DNA from: Planctomycetaceae bacterium
GTDB lineage: Bacteria > Planctomycetota > Planctomycetia > Planctomycetales > Planctomycetaceae
Length of the DNA: 9,602 bases
NCBI GenBank assembly: GCA_027080405.1
Contig: JALWSL010000018.1
Span: 1 to 9,602, forward strand
Reading direction: 5' to 3'
The position numbers and the translations under genes were made by a program. Numbering within the stretch: position 1 is the first letter of the stretch; the number at the start of each line of letters is the position of its first letter. The notes under the pieces are model-generated. The model ran no database searches. It was not told the origin of the DNA and was given only the letters and a program-made list of their open reading frames with translations. Shown here in pieces: positions 1 through 7,487 of this stretch.

Positions 1-787
1 CCAGTGGATAATCTGTCAGCATGCCATCGATTTTGGCTTCTCGAACCTGAGACCAGACTTTCGGGTTCCTGCGGAATTCGCCTGGCCCTGCGAAATTATA
101 AATGACCTGCTTGCCATGTCGGTGGAGCAACTTGACCTCTTCGGAGGTGGGAACGAAAGTGAGGAGAAAAGAATCCAGAAAGTTTTCCTGAATTCTCTCT
201 TCCAGGTTTTTGCGGCTGACATTCTGCCCGATTCGAAAGTTCGGGTTCAATTCCTTCAGACGCTTGCTGAGTTCCGCGTTCTGGTCAAAGGCGAATGTTT
301 CTTCAATGAGATTGTATTTCTCAACAAGTGAAACAAGTTTTGCTTCTCCGGCCTGGTTTACCTGTTTGATATTCAAGGCAATAAGCGTCGGCCCGCGCTT
401 GCGTTGTTTGATTAATTCAAACGTTTCTTCCAGCGTCGGGATGCGCACGCCGGTAAAAACCGGATCAAACCAACGTCCCGCATCGAGCTGTTTTACCTGC
501 TTCAAGGTCAATTCGCGAATCGAACAACCGGGGCCATCCGTTGTTCGCTCAACCGAGTCGTCATGAATGACAACCAGATGGCCATCTTTTGTCGTGCGAA
601 CATCAAGTTCAAAACCAATGCCCAGTTCCAGACAGACCGCAAAAGCCGGTAATGTGTTTTCGGGGGCATGTCGTAACATGCCACGATGTGCGATCAGTAT
701 GGGCTCACCTGCAAACACGCAATGAGTGCTTAAAGCGATAACACTTGATACGAACGCATGAAACAGTAAAGCGGTTTTTGTGATCAA
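1..787 (-). CDS. Secreted glycerophosphodiester phosphodiesterase, C-terminus cut by window edge
   Basis: Predicted to hydrolyse glycerophosphodiesters to glycerol-3-phosphate and an alcohol outside the cytoplasm. The visible 262 codons carry the GDPD core: HRG at 34-36 (catalytic His34), PENT at 42-45, ELD at 60-62 (metal ligands Glu60 and Asp62), VIHDD at 73-77 (second catalytic His75) and ERTTDG at 80-85. DGMLTDYP is near the visible end; since this motif normally closes the family fold, probably only a few residues are missing. The start is a TTG at 787-785. No in-frame ATG precedes the HRG motif, and the TTG start gives a clean signal peptide ending VFA just before GEP (cut after residue 26). 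A GAGGG lies 10 bases upstream. An oddity is that the usual metal-binding Glu of the 'IEIK' strand appears as Asn139 (ALNIK). It is third in line after a phosphatase and a lipoprotein gene. The family call is firm; substrate is inferred. Confidence 0.9.
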   Translation of the reverse strand, partial: MITKTALLFHAFVSSVIALSTHCVFAGEPILIAHRGMLRHAPENTLPAFAVCLELGIGFELDVRTTKDGHLVVIHDDSVERTTDGPGCSIRELTLKQVKQLDAGRWFDPVFTGVRIPTLEETFELIKQRKRGPTLIALNIKQVNQAGEAKLVSLVEKYNLIEETFAFDQNAELSKRLKELNPNFRIGQNVSRKNLEERIQENFLDSFLLTFVPTSEEVKLLHRHGKQVIYNFAGPGEFRRNPKVWSQVREAKIDGMLTDYPL

Positions 788-797
788 TTCAGTTAAT

Positions 798-802
798 CCC
801 TC
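798..802 (-). promoter_or_regulatory. Ribosome binding site of the phosphodiesterase gene (TTG start)
   Basis: GAGGG on the minus strand, 10 bases before the TTG at 787. The spacing is slightly long, but it supports this non-ATG start, the only one that keeps both the signal peptide and the HRG motif. Confidence 0.45.
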
Positions 803-937
803 ATAAGAAAGTCATTTGACAAAAAACAGAAGGTGCCGTCTTGCTTACTGTTCATTCTGTCGAGTGATGGATGGATTCAATTGGGGTACTATTCAGGCCG
901 CAGGCGAGCAGGATTGTCCCTGGTCTCTTTTTCTTCT

Positions 938-1447
938 TTACTTTAACGGTTCGATTGCCAGGACTTTGAACCCACTTCCCCTGTTGGGGTAGTCCAATTT
1001 CCCGGTGATCGGGTTATGTGCAGGAGAGGGGATTTGCTCCAGACTGTCTTTCGGCGGGATATAAGGCTGTCCGCGGATGAATTCGCCTCGGCAAGAAACA
1101 GATTTGCCGACATACTGCGCAAGGCTTTCGAAAGGAATCGATTTTGAGGGGCGAAGAATGACACCCTCCTCCGCTGTTTGTTGATCGGGCCTCAGGTTCC
1201 CGTCCTCAACTTTCAGCACGTAGTAATCACTACCGCCTGCGTTCCATGACTCCCTTGTTTTTGTCCAGTCTTTGTGAATGACTACTCCCGCAAGAGTGAT
1301 TGGTTCCGAGAGGGTGATGGGGGCCTGCTGTGGTTCCTTTTTTGTGGTGGATTGGCGTGTTTGTCGGTTCTTCGGAGCTGTTTCCTCCTGTTTCACACAG
1401 CCGACAAAAAAGAGAACTGCAAATGACCCCATGAAAACAAATCTCAT
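938..1447 (-). CDS. Small predicted lipoprotein of unknown function
   Basis: A 169-residue protein I cannot assign to a named family. The N-terminus has a short hydrophobic stretch (residues 3-16) ending FVGC, read as a lipobox with Cys17 lipidated and the protein anchored to a membrane. Phe at the -3 position is not the preferred residue, so this is good but not certain. Residues 18-45 are a polar, Gln/Thr/Lys-rich linker. The rest is a compact domain with the patterns GVVIHKDWTKTRESW, AGGSDYYVL and VGKSVSCRGEF, plus a Pro-rich tail segment, ending VLAIEPLK. The alternating hydrophobic pattern suggests a small beta-barrel (OB-like) fold, which is inference only. The ATG at 1447 has an AGGG 8 bases upstream. 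It begins 48 bp after the alkaline phosphatase stop and lies 150 bp before the phosphodiesterase start, all on one strand, so a role in the same pathway is possible. Confidence 0.85.
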   Translation of the reverse strand: MRFVFMGSFAVLFFVGCVKQEETAPKNRQTRQSTTKKEPQQAPITLSEPITLAGVVIHKDWTKTRESWNAGGSDYYVLKVEDGNLRPDQQTAEEGVILRPSKSIPFESLAQYVGKSVSCRGEFIRGQPYIPPKDSLEQIPSPAHNPITGKLDYPNRGSGFKVLAIEPLK

Positions 1448-1495
1448 TCCCGGTTCCCTATTCCGCAGGTTTCCGTTTTGAACAGCAGGAAAAGC

Positions 1496-3166
1496 CTATT
1501 TTGAAGCTGGTTTCGAAATCAGCAGTTCCGGATTTTCCAAAACAAGGTAATGTCCGTGATCTGCCGTGACAATCAGCAGGGATTCTTCCCAGCTGCTTTC
1601 TTTTTCGACCCAATCGGTAATGGAACGGACGGCGTCATCGCCACTGAGAACGGCCCCGATGGAATTGTCGATGTTGTCATCATGGTTCGCCCAATCAACA
1701 TCGCCTGCTTCCACCATTAGCCAGAAGGGGGAATCGTTATGGCTGAGCACACGAATTGCCTGTTCGGTAAAATCCTTGAGCGTCGGGTTTTCGAGCAGAT
1801 CGGCTTCGGTATATTTTTCCGCTTTTTTGCTGCGACCGATCGGCGGATTATAATTTCCATCTGCCGTCTGGAAGGGAAGATGTTTGAACTGTGTACCGAA
1901 GAAACCGAACAGTCTTCGCGAATTTTCAATCGCCTCATCCGCTTTCAGTTTCAACAGTTCCGCTCCCGATTGCCCTTCGGTTCGAATCGCTACCGCATAC
2001 TTGCCGCCAAAACGGCTGTCGGCCAACTGCAAATCTTTCTGGGTGAGATAGGCGTTCCCGGGAACGAAGTTGTCCCCCTGGCCGTTATCCTTGTTTCGCT
2101 CTGCCCCGAAGCCGGTGCCGATTAAAACATCCAAACCGGGCAGCGGATCTTTCGGGTGCGAAATGGAAGGCAAGCCGAGTAAATCGCGAGATAAATCCTG
2201 ATAATCATTGCGGGAAATATTATGAGCGTAAGAAGCAGCCGGAGTCGCGTGGCTGATCGGCACGCTCGTTACGGCTCCGACCTTCCAGCCTCTTTTTTGG
2301 GCCAGATGTGCGATTGTCGTCAACTGTCCGCTATCGGGATCGACATTGATCGTTCCGTTATAGGATTTATAGCCGCTTGTCATGCTGGTGGCAGTCGCCG
2401 CGGAGTCGGGATACGGATTATCCATGTGGGGCTGTTTTGATTTTCCCACGATGTAAACGGCATCCGTAGGAACACTCCAGGGAAATTGACCAGCCAATTT
2501 CCAGGCGTAGCCACCCAGATGCAGGGAATCCGGCAGGGTCACAATTTGCGTATTGACATTCTGTGAAAACGTATTCGCATACGGAGCGGTCACCATCGCG
2601 GCGTACTGGGTCGTGCCGTTCGCCTGGTAATCCTGAAAATGCAACCCGGAACCACGACCGGATCCGTAACAGTTTCTTTTCGATTTCCAGATGGCAGCCG
2701 CCTGCGTTGTTTGCCAATCCATTCCATCGAACACAACAAGAAAGATATGTTTTTTCCCCGAGCGCAACGCGGCAAGTTGGATATCGTGAATGTTTGTCTG
2801 ATCGAAATAGTCTGCTTTGGGGTTGAGCGTACCTTCCGGAACGCGACCGTAAAGCTGCCGAATTGCCGCAGGTGAGCGGTAGGGGCTGTTACTGCCGGTG
2901 TAATCATCCAGATCGATTCCCGATCCCGCCCCTTTTGTACCGAATGCGTAAACGGGAATAAGGCGGCTTGAGTGGCTCCCCCACAGGGTGTATTTATCGG
3001 CCTCCCACCCCCAATGGCCGAACTCCGCTTTTCCATCGTTGACCGCTTTGGTTTGCAGGTCGAAAATGGGATCAGCTGCCCGGACAAGGCAAACCGATTG
3101 AAAGGAGACGAACAGAGCAATCAGCAGAAACCATCGAGACTTGTTTTTCATGTTTGAGAGATCCAT
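1496..3166 (-). CDS. Secreted alkaline phosphatase
   Basis: A 556-residue alkaline-phosphatase-superfamily enzyme expected to release phosphate from monoesters in the periplasm or outside. Motifs in order: VVFDGMDW (metal-binding Asp), DSAATATS with nucleophile Ser255, SHATPAA followed by YAHNISRN (the Arg that would hold phosphate), MVEAGDVDWANH (Glu, Asp, His metal ligands) and TADHGH (Asp536, His537). Compared with E. coli PhoA, the position of Asp153 is His and that of Lys328 is Trp. The chain ends 17 residues after TADHGH, with no later His to match zinc ligand His412. A signal peptide (hydrophobic FLLIALFVSF, ending LVRA before ADP) is clear. Two starts are possible: ATG 3166, used here, or ATG 3151, which gives a neat MKNKSR n-region; neither has a convincing Shine-Dalgarno. 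It is the first gene of a same-strand run with the lipoprotein and phosphodiesterase genes. I give no phoA symbol because PhoA, PhoD and PhoX-type naming cannot be settled by eye. Confidence 0.93.
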   Translation of the reverse strand: MDLSNMKNKSRWFLLIALFVSFQSVCLVRAADPIFDLQTKAVNDGKAEFGHWGWEADKYTLWGSHSSRLIPVYAFGTKGAGSGIDLDDYTGSNSPYRSPAAIRQLYGRVPEGTLNPKADYFDQTNIHDIQLAALRSGKKHIFLVVFDGMDWQTTQAAAIWKSKRNCYGSGRGSGLHFQDYQANGTTQYAAMVTAPYANTFSQNVNTQIVTLPDSLHLGGYAWKLAGQFPWSVPTDAVYIVGKSKQPHMDNPYPDSAATATSMTSGYKSYNGTINVDPDSGQLTTIAHLAQKRGWKVGAVTSVPISHATPAASYAHNISRNDYQDLSRDLLGLPSISHPKDPLPGLDVLIGTGFGAERNKDNGQGDNFVPGNAYLTQKDLQLADSRFGGKYAVAIRTEGQSGAELLKLKADEAIENSRRLFGFFGTQFKHLPFQTADGNYNPPIGRSKKAEKYTEADLLENPTLKDFTEQAIRVLSHNDSPFWLMVEAGDVDWANHDDNIDNSIGAVLSGDDAVRSITDWVEKESSWEESLLIVTADHGHYLVLENPELLISKPASK

Positions 3167-3212
3167 GGGAGTAGTTGAGTGAAAATGATGGGCCAGAAAG
3201 TTGAATGTACCT

Positions 3213-3242
3213 ATTCTAAGCTTCTTGAGCGTAACAGTTCAA
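3213..3242 (-). promoter_or_regulatory. Candidate sigma-70-type promoter for the phosphatase gene
   Basis: On the minus strand TTGAAC (-35, 3242-3237) and TAGAAT (-10, 3218-3213) are separated by 18 bases. The -10 matches the consensus at 5 of 6 positions and the -35 at 4 of 6. It would give a leader of about 40 to 55 bases depending on the start codon used. I saw no convincing Pho box around it. Confidence 0.4.
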
Positions 3243-3382
3243 TCTCGGATGGAAAACCTGGACAGAATGTGACTCCTGCATCGAAAATTTCCTTCAAACC
3301 AATGCAATTGACTGTTGTTTATGAAAATAATCGGATATCGTTTAATTGGTGGGGTAAGCATTAACGAATACAGGTTTGCAGC

Positions 3383-3388
3383 GAGGAG
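3383..3388 (+). promoter_or_regulatory. Ribosome binding site that decides the cytochrome gene start
   Basis: GAGGAG is 11 bases before the ATG at 3400. It lies inside the extension that a TTG at 3376 would give, so it supports the ATG, from which a standard signal peptide starts at once. Confidence 0.6.
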
Positions 3389-3399
3389 ATGGTAGTAAG

Positions 3400-6300
3400 A
3401 TGAACGTGCTGAAACATGGCTCTGTCGTTTTGCTTTTGACGGGCATTTTCGTATCACCGGTTTTTGCAGAGGATAAAGCGGGCTCCCCGACACCGCCAAA
3501 GGACTTCGAACCAGCTCCCATAAAAGTTCCCGATGGCTACGAAGTAAAACTGGCAGCCGGGCCGGAAATGATCATCAACCCGACAATGGGCTGTTTGGAT
3601 GATCGCGGACGCCTGTTTGTTTGCGAAAATGCGGGAGTGAATTTATCAGCCAAAGAACTTGAAGAGCAACTGCCCAACGGGATTCGCCTGCTCGAAGATA
3701 CCGACGGCGATGGCAAGTATGACCGTTCGACATTGTTCGCTGATAAAATGACATTTCCGATGGGAGCCGCCTGGTACCAGGGGGCGTTGTATGTTGCGTC
3801 GCCGCCTTATATCTGGAAGTTGACCGATCACGATGGCGACGGCGTTGCGGAAGATCGTCAGATTCTCGTCAAGCATTTCGGGTACACCGGCAATGCAGCC
3901 AGTATCCACGGATGTTTCCTCGGGCCGGACGGACGCATTTACTGGTGCGATGGTTATCACGGGCATCAGTTCAAGGATGAAAAAGGAAACGTGATCAGCG
4001 ACCGGAAGGGCTCGTACATTTTCTCCTGCAAACCGGACGGTTCTGACGTACGAATATTTTGTGGTGGCGGGATGGATAACCCGGTCGAAATCGATTTCAT
4101 GGATAATGGGGACATGCTGGGCACCGTCAACATTATGCATACCAGGCCGCGTATCGATATGATGGTGCATTGGCAGTTCGGCGGCATTTACCCGCATCGC
4201 GAACAGGTTCTTTCGGAACTGAAAGTAACGGGCGGGTTTCTGGATGGCATGCACAGCTTCGGGCATGTTGCCGTTTCGGGAACGATGCGTTACCGTTCCG
4301 GGATTATGAACAAGGATTGGAAAGATGACTACTTCACCGTCTTTTTCAATTCCGGCAAAATTGTTCGTTTGGAAATCGAACCGATCGGCTCGACTTACAA
4401 GGCGGTTCAGCGGGAATTTCTTTCCAGCAGCAGTCGTGAATTTCATCCGACAGATGTTCTGGAAGACGCAGATGGCAGTTTACTGGTGATTGATACCGGC
4501 GGCTGGTTTTATCGGGGGTGTCCAACCTCTCAGTTCGCCAAGCCGAATATCTTTGGCGCGATTTATCGAGTCACCAAAAAAGATTTGCCAGCCCCCCACG
4601 ATCCAACCGGTTCTGAAATTGAATGGGCAAGCCTTTCCAACAGATCGTTGCTCGGGTTCCTCGATGATCCCCGGCATCTGGTGCGTCAGGAAGCTCTTTC
4701 GCAATGTGAGCGTCGCGGTTCGAAAATGACTCCCACTTTGGAAGCAGGTCTGCAAAGTGGATCCGAACAACAGCGGCTCAATTCAGTTTGGGGGTTGACA
4801 CGCATCATCGGAAAACTGATCGCGTTGGAAAAAGCTCCTGTTGCCCAGGGGAAAACGCGTCTTACTTACAAAGCACCGTTGGAACAGGCTCAAACGGCTT
4901 TGCGCAAGGCGTTACGGGATTCTTCAGCAACCGTTCGGCAAGCCGCCTGTTATGGCATGATTCACAATCCGGACCAGGCAGCACAAAGCGATCTTTTGGC
5001 GATATTGAAAAAAGATGAACCTTCCGTCCGGCGTGTTTGTGCAGTTGCTTTGGGGCAGTTGAAAAATCCGGAAACAGTTCCCGCAATTTTGCAGGCATTG
5101 GCGAGAAAGATCGATCGTGATGAAGAACACGCCCTCATTTATGCTTTGCTCGAAATCAATGCTCCTGAAACGGTGGAACTCGGTTTGCAGGTCAATTCTG
5201 CCAACGTCCAGAAAGCTGCTCTGATCGCAATCGGGCAGCTCGATAAAGACCGCCTCACCGCCAAACGGGTCGCTTCGCTGCTGAAAAACAGGGAAATGAA
5301 AATGGGAGAACCAATCGTTCGCCTGTTCAAGGAACATCGTCAGGAAAGTGATTGGATCAAACAGGTAGCAGCGCTGCTGGCAGATTGGTCGAAAAACAAT
5401 GAACTGATCGCGCGGAAAGAAAACGCCCAAAATCTGATCGCATTATTTGCTTCCAATAAACAGGTCGCCGGTGTGATTGGTCAGGCATTGCAACGCAGTT
5501 CACGATCTCCCGAGGAACGAAAAATCATTCTCGATGCGATAGCCAGGGGGAACGGATTGCCGTTGGATGAAAGCTGGGTTGCGCCGTTGGAACAGGAGTT
5601 GAAATCGGGTGACGGCAAAAGAATTGAAAATGTACTCCCTGCGCTGGCGGCGATTAAAACGGATCGCTTCAATGAACAGCTTCGAGCAATTGGAAAAGAC
5701 GAGAAACAGTCGCCGTTGTTGAGAGTGAAGGCGATCTCGGCTTTGGGAGGAAAATCGACCCGTCTGAGTGACGATGCTTTTTCGCTATTGATGGATGTTC
5801 TCGAAAATTCGCATAACTCGAGCGAGATCAGCATCGCGGCTCAATTGATTGGAAAATCGTCGCTGACAAAAAAACAGCTGCTTCAATTGGCACCGATGAT
5901 TTCAGAAGCAGGGCCAACCGTTCTGAAGGATTTGCTCGGTCCTTTTGAGCGGTCGCGTGATGTGGAGGTGACAAAACAATTTCTCGATGCGGCTGAGCAG
6001 TCGCAGTTTGTTGTCAGCCTGCCGATCCCGGTGATTTCCGATATGGTCAAACGCTACCCGGCGGAATTGCGTGAGCGGGGCAATGCGTTACTTGATAAAA
6101 TGAGAGAAAACGAAGCACAAAAGCTCGCCAAACTCGACAAACTGATTCCGCTGCTTAAAAAGGGAAATCACGAAAAAGGGAAAGAGTTGTTCTTTTCGGA
6201 AAAGGCGAAATGTTCGGCCTGTCATCAAATCAACGGCAAGGGAACCGCGGTCGGCCCCGATCTTTCCAACATCGGCGCGAACCGGGCTGCCCGCGATCTG

Positions 6301-6606
6301 TTGGAATCGATCATCTTCCCTTCTGCAACAATTGTCAGAGATTATGGCTCTTTCAATGTGGTGCTGGCCGATGGACGTGTGCTGACCGGATTGATTGCAA
6401 GAGAGGATGACGAGGTTCTCGAACTGCAATTGCAAGGCGGGAAAATTGAGCGGATAGCACAGGATGAGATCGAAGAAATTGTGCCGAATACGGTTTCGAT
6501 CATGCCGAACGGCCTGGAGAAAACACTCAGCGAGCAGGAATTGGCCGATGTCATCGCGTATTTGGTAACATTGAAAAAGACGGCATTGGTTTCTCAAAAA
6601 CCGTAA
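3400..6606 (+). CDS. PVC-type cytochrome c protein with dehydrogenase-like propeller and HEAT repeats
   Basis: A 1068-residue exported protein with three parts. After a signal peptide cut near Ala23, residues ~30-391 form a sorbosone/glucose-dehydrogenase-like beta-propeller ('membrane-bound dehydrogenase' type), starting PDGYEVKLAAGPEMI and ending IYRV. It holds two Asp-rich loops resembling calcium sites, DTDGDGKYD at 100-108 and DHDGDG at 143-148. Residues ~400-900 are helical HEAT-like repeats (for example SVRRVCAVALGQLKN). Residues ~920-1060 are the PVC heme-binding domain: CSACH at 938-942 attaches heme c, and Met1035 in SIMPNGLEKTLS is the likely distal ligand. Such proteins are expanded in Planctomycetes and Verrucomicrobia and are thought to act in periplasmic oxidation, often of sugars, passing electrons to the heme; the substrate here is unknown. 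No sulfatase or DUF1501/DUF1552 neighbour is in the window, so context gives no clue. It is divergent from the phosphatase gene and convergent with the next gene. Confidence 0.95.
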   Translation: MNVLKHGSVVLLLTGIFVSPVFAEDKAGSPTPPKDFEPAPIKVPDGYEVKLAAGPEMIINPTMGCLDDRGRLFVCENAGVNLSAKELEEQLPNGIRLLEDTDGDGKYDRSTLFADKMTFPMGAAWYQGALYVASPPYIWKLTDHDGDGVAEDRQILVKHFGYTGNAASIHGCFLGPDGRIYWCDGYHGHQFKDEKGNVISDRKGSYIFSCKPDGSDVRIFCGGGMDNPVEIDFMDNGDMLGTVNIMHTRPRIDMMVHWQFGGIYPHREQVLSELKVTGGFLDGMHSFGHVAVSGTMRYRSGIMNKDWKDDYFTVFFNSGKIVRLEIEPIGSTYKAVQREFLSSSSREFHPTDVLEDADGSLLVIDTGGWFYRGCPTSQFAKPNIFGAIYRVTKKDLPAPHDPTGSEIEWASLSNRSLLGFLDDPRHLVRQEALSQCERRGSKMTPTLEAGLQSGSEQQRLNSVWGLTRIIGKLIALEKAPVAQGKTRLTYKAPLEQAQTALRKALRDSSATVRQAACYGMIHNPDQAAQSDLLAILKKDEPSVRRVCAVALGQLKNPETVPAILQALARKIDRDEEHALIYALLEINAPETVELGLQVNSANVQKAALIAIGQLDKDRLTAKRVASLLKNREMKMGEPIVRLFKEHRQESDWIKQVAALLADWSKNNELIARKENAQNLIALFASNKQVAGVIGQALQRSSRSPEERKIILDAIARGNGLPLDESWVAPLEQELKSGDGKRIENVLPALAAIKTDRFNEQLRAIGKDEKQSPLLRVKAISALGGKSTRLSDDAFSLLMDVLENSHNSSEISIAAQLIGKSSLTKKQLLQLAPMISEAGPTVLKDLLGPFERSRDVEVTKQFLDAAEQSQFVVSLPIPVISDMVKRYPAELRERGNALLDKMRENEAQKLAKLDKLIPLLKKGNHEKGKELFFSEKAKCSACHQINGKGTAVGPDLSNIGANRAARDLLESIIFPSATIVRDYGSFNVVLADGRVLTGLIAREDDEVLELQLQGGKIERIAQDEIEEIVPNTVSIMPNGLEKTLSEQELADVIAYLVTLKKTALVSQKP

Positions 6607-6655
6607 CGGCGTGACCACAACTGAGTGGACGCAACAGCATGTTGGAGGAGCGCAT

Positions 6656-6680
6656 GAAAAAACCGGGTCGAAGCCCGGTT
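6656..6680 (-). terminator. Intrinsic terminator of the Gln/Pro-rich protein gene
   Basis: A perfect 7-bp stem (AACCGGG with CCCGGTT) and 6-base loop lies at 6661-6680. On the minus strand it runs straight into a T tract (6662-6657), about 30 bases after the stop at 6710. On the plus strand it is followed only by TTCTCCC, so it would be a poor terminator for the convergent cytochrome gene, although the hairpin could still help there. Confidence 0.85.
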
Positions 6681-6709
6681 CTCCCAGAAAAGTGTTCGGC
6701 GAACGCAAA

Positions 6710-7414
6710 TTATGGGGCGATCAGCAGCGGTTGTTGTGAGTAATTCTGATTGATCGGAGCGTTCATCTGCGGAACAGTAAATGATCTGTTTGAAGTCTGA
6801 AGCGAGGAAGGCTGTTGGGCCGGATACTGGTAAGAAACTCCGGTGTGTGGCTGCCCGTTTTGTGGGGCAGGAGCGGGAGTGAACTGCAGCGCTCCGCCTC
6901 GTTGTGGAACCGGTGGTGACTGGATTTGCGGCGGTTGTTGCGGCCGCTGTCCACGGGGAACGAATTGCTGTGGCGGTATGTGACCTTGCGGTGGAACCTG
7001 CCCCTGCTGATTCGGCTGCCTGAATACGGGAAGCGATCGGTACGCCTGCGTCGGAGCGTTATTTCCCATACGGGAGCGCTCGTGGTAGCGGTGCCAGTAT
7101 TGTTGAGAGTAAGGCATTTTAGCGGACATCCCCCAACCGGCGGCCGTTTGCGATTGCGAAAGAACATTCTTGTAATTGTATGGACGGAAATGTTTGTACG
7201 CACCGTAAAAAGGCATGTACTGAATATAACCGTGTTGCCACGTTTCCTGAGCATCGTACGGGTAGAGTTGATCTGAACCGAGTGGCCCGGAAACGCCTTC
7301 AGCATATCCGCCCGAGTAGCCTGCGGGGTCATACTGGCTCAAATCCTGCGCAAACGCGCCACTGGTAACCAATAACAGTGATGCGGCAGCCAACGGTATC
7401 ATTCGTCCCGACAT
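6710..7414 (-). CDS. Secreted Gln/Pro-rich protein, planctomycete type, function unknown
   Basis: A 234-residue exported protein with no recognised enzymatic motif. The start is ATG 7414: GGGGAAG lies 6 bases upstream, and the protein opens with a textbook signal peptide (hydrophobic IPLAAASLLLV, cut after AFA, residue 22, before QDLSQ). A longer reading from 7510 adds 32 polar residues in front of the signal peptide and is rejected. Residues 23-115 are rich in Tyr, Gly, Trp and His and look like an ordered module: YGAYKHFRPYNYKNVLSQSQ, then AAGWGMSAKMPYSQQYWHRY. From memory, similar segments recur in planctomycete secreted proteins. Residues 130-234 are low complexity, dominated by Gln, Pro and Asn with repeated PPQ and QQP, and are probably disordered. 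It is divergent from another low-complexity secreted protein gene at 7886. A cell-wall, surface or adhesion role is a guess. The gene itself is well supported by its RBS, signal peptide and terminator. Confidence 0.85.
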   Translation of the reverse strand: MSGRMIPLAAASLLLVTSGAFAQDLSQYDPAGYSGGYAEGVSGPLGSDQLYPYDAQETWQHGYIQYMPFYGAYKHFRPYNYKNVLSQSQTAAGWGMSAKMPYSQQYWHRYHERSRMGNNAPTQAYRSLPVFRQPNQQGQVPPQGHIPPQQFVPRGQRPQQPPQIQSPPVPQRGGALQFTPAPAPQNGQPHTGVSYQYPAQQPSSLQTSNRSFTVPQMNAPINQNYSQQPLLIAP

Positions 7415-7420
7415 GATTAA

Positions 7421-7427
7421 CTTCCCC
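7421..7427 (-). promoter_or_regulatory. Ribosome binding site that decides the Gln/Pro-rich protein start
   Basis: GGGGAAG on the minus strand, 6 bases before the ATG at 7414. Sequence and spacing are good, which favours this start over the upstream one at 7510. Confidence 0.7.
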
Positions 7428-7474
7428 GAAGTTTGTAACAGGCCAGCCCAAAATGAGCAGCCATCGTTTTGGTG

Positions 7475-7487
7475 CGATGTATCATCG
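7475..7487. promoter_or_regulatory. Operator-like palindrome in the divergent region
   Basis: CGATG-TAT-CATCG is a perfect 5-bp inverted repeat around a 3-base centre. It overlaps the place where the -10 element of the minus-strand promoter should lie. CATCGTT occurs both at its right end (7483-7489) and at 7462-7468. A regulator site is a possibility only. Confidence 0.25.

Noticed and set aside
210..566. Plus-strand open frame antisense to the glycerophosphodiesterase
   Set aside because: The minus strand carries all GDPD motifs across the same bases; the plus frame is Ser-rich without motifs.
816..821. Perfect TTGACA on the plus strand
   Set aside because: No -10 at suitable spacing and no plus-strand gene downstream before the antisense lipoprotein gene.
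3308..3339. TTGACT near the cytochrome gene as a -35 element
   Set aside because: The nearest -10-like sequence (GATATC) is a poor match at 20-base spacing, too weak to call as a promoter.
3376..3399. Upstream TTG start for the cytochrome gene
   Set aside because: It would add eight polar residues before the signal peptide, and the Shine-Dalgarno GAGGAG lies inside that extension, pointing to the ATG at 3400.
3646..4446. Minus-strand open frame of 266 codons inside the cytochrome gene
   Set aside because: It is fully antisense to the well-supported propeller domain, has no signal, motif or good RBS, and its composition looks like a shadow of the real frame.
6088..6708. Minus-strand open frame of 206 codons antisense to the heme domain
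   Set aside because: It overlaps the conserved CSACH and PNG regions of the real gene and begins inside the terminator-bearing intergenic space; no recognisable protein features.
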